Below are positions 13,039-13,171 of a DNA stretch of 13,171 nucleotides, in pieces. The DNA is taken from positions 1 through 13,171 of the forward strand of contig CALLZA010000812.1 of NCBI GenBank assembly GCA_937858165.1, read 5' to 3'. This DNA comes from an uncultured Ardenticatenia bacterium (GTDB lineage: Bacteria; Chloroflexota; Anaerolineae; Promineifilales; Promineifilaceae). Below the pieces are notes generated by a model that was not told the DNA's origin, did not search any database, and saw nothing but the letters and a program-made list of their open reading frames with translations. Position numbers and translations under genes: made by a program. The first letter of the stretch is position 1. Each line of letters begins with the position of its first letter.

Positions 13039-13171
13039 AAAAAAAAAAGAATACGCGTATCGAATCCACTACACTCTCAAAGCCACGCACAAAAATCAAT
13101 GATGGAGTCATAGTAACACCCTATAATCGACTACTCAACACGCGTATGAGTGATAATGCCTTACTCCCATC
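13039..13171. other. Non-genomic flank outside the right adapter
   Basis: Ten A residues (13039-13048) follow the P7 sequence, then 123 bases of AT-rich sequence with no coding signal. As on the left, this is what base calling yields beyond the end of a short library molecule. It should be trimmed and not annotated. Confidence 0.9.

Overview
The window is one assembled contig of about 12.8 kb of real genomic DNA (152-12972), capped at both ends by untrimmed Illumina Nextera adapter (86-151 and 12973-13038) and then by homopolymer plus meaningless sequence (1-85 and 13039-13171). The genomic part is GC-rich, all twelve genes read left to right, and there is no RNA gene, integrase, transposase or CRISPR array. 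Codon use, the A/P/E-rich lipoprotein linker, the EGY-like site-2 protease and the many spacer palindromes suggest a member of the Chloroflexota (Anaerolineae or Ardenticatenia-like, probably a metagenome bin). That placement is an inference from style, not from a marker gene.

Region 1 (152-3790): the tail of a membrane site-2 protease (M50), then plsX (phosphate acyltransferase) and fabF (beta-ketoacyl-ACP synthase II). This is a lipid-synthesis pair, with an extended -10 type promoter candidate in front of plsX.

Region 2 (3890-6130): three overlapping genes. They are a two-helix membrane protein with a NERD-like domain, a metallo-beta-lactamase-fold hydrolase and a PhoU-type protein. Overlaps of 17 and 4 bases imply one transcript.

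Region 3 (6131-12972): a 313-base spacer with a near-consensus sigma-70 type promoter, a hairpin and further palindromes. A complete branched-chain/hydrophobic amino-acid ABC importer follows: livK (binding lipoprotein), livH, livM (with a large extra membrane domain), livG and livF. The last gene is an ornithine cyclodeaminase/mu-crystallin family enzyme, cut off by the adapter. The importer probably delivers an amino acid, and the last gene may act on an amino acid or a cyclic imine derived from one.

Most spacers (after the protease gene, plsX, fabF, phoU, livK, livH, livM and livF) carry a repeat or long inverted repeat, each apparently of a different family. The cleanest are a perfect 46-base palindrome that contains the livF stop codon and a 31-base-arm inverted repeat that contains the livH stop codon. 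I do not see a new defence, mobile or biosynthetic system here. The items most worth following are the spacer palindromes, the extended LivM, the NERD-like/MBL/PhoU trio, and the adapter contamination, which corrupts the two terminal proteins.
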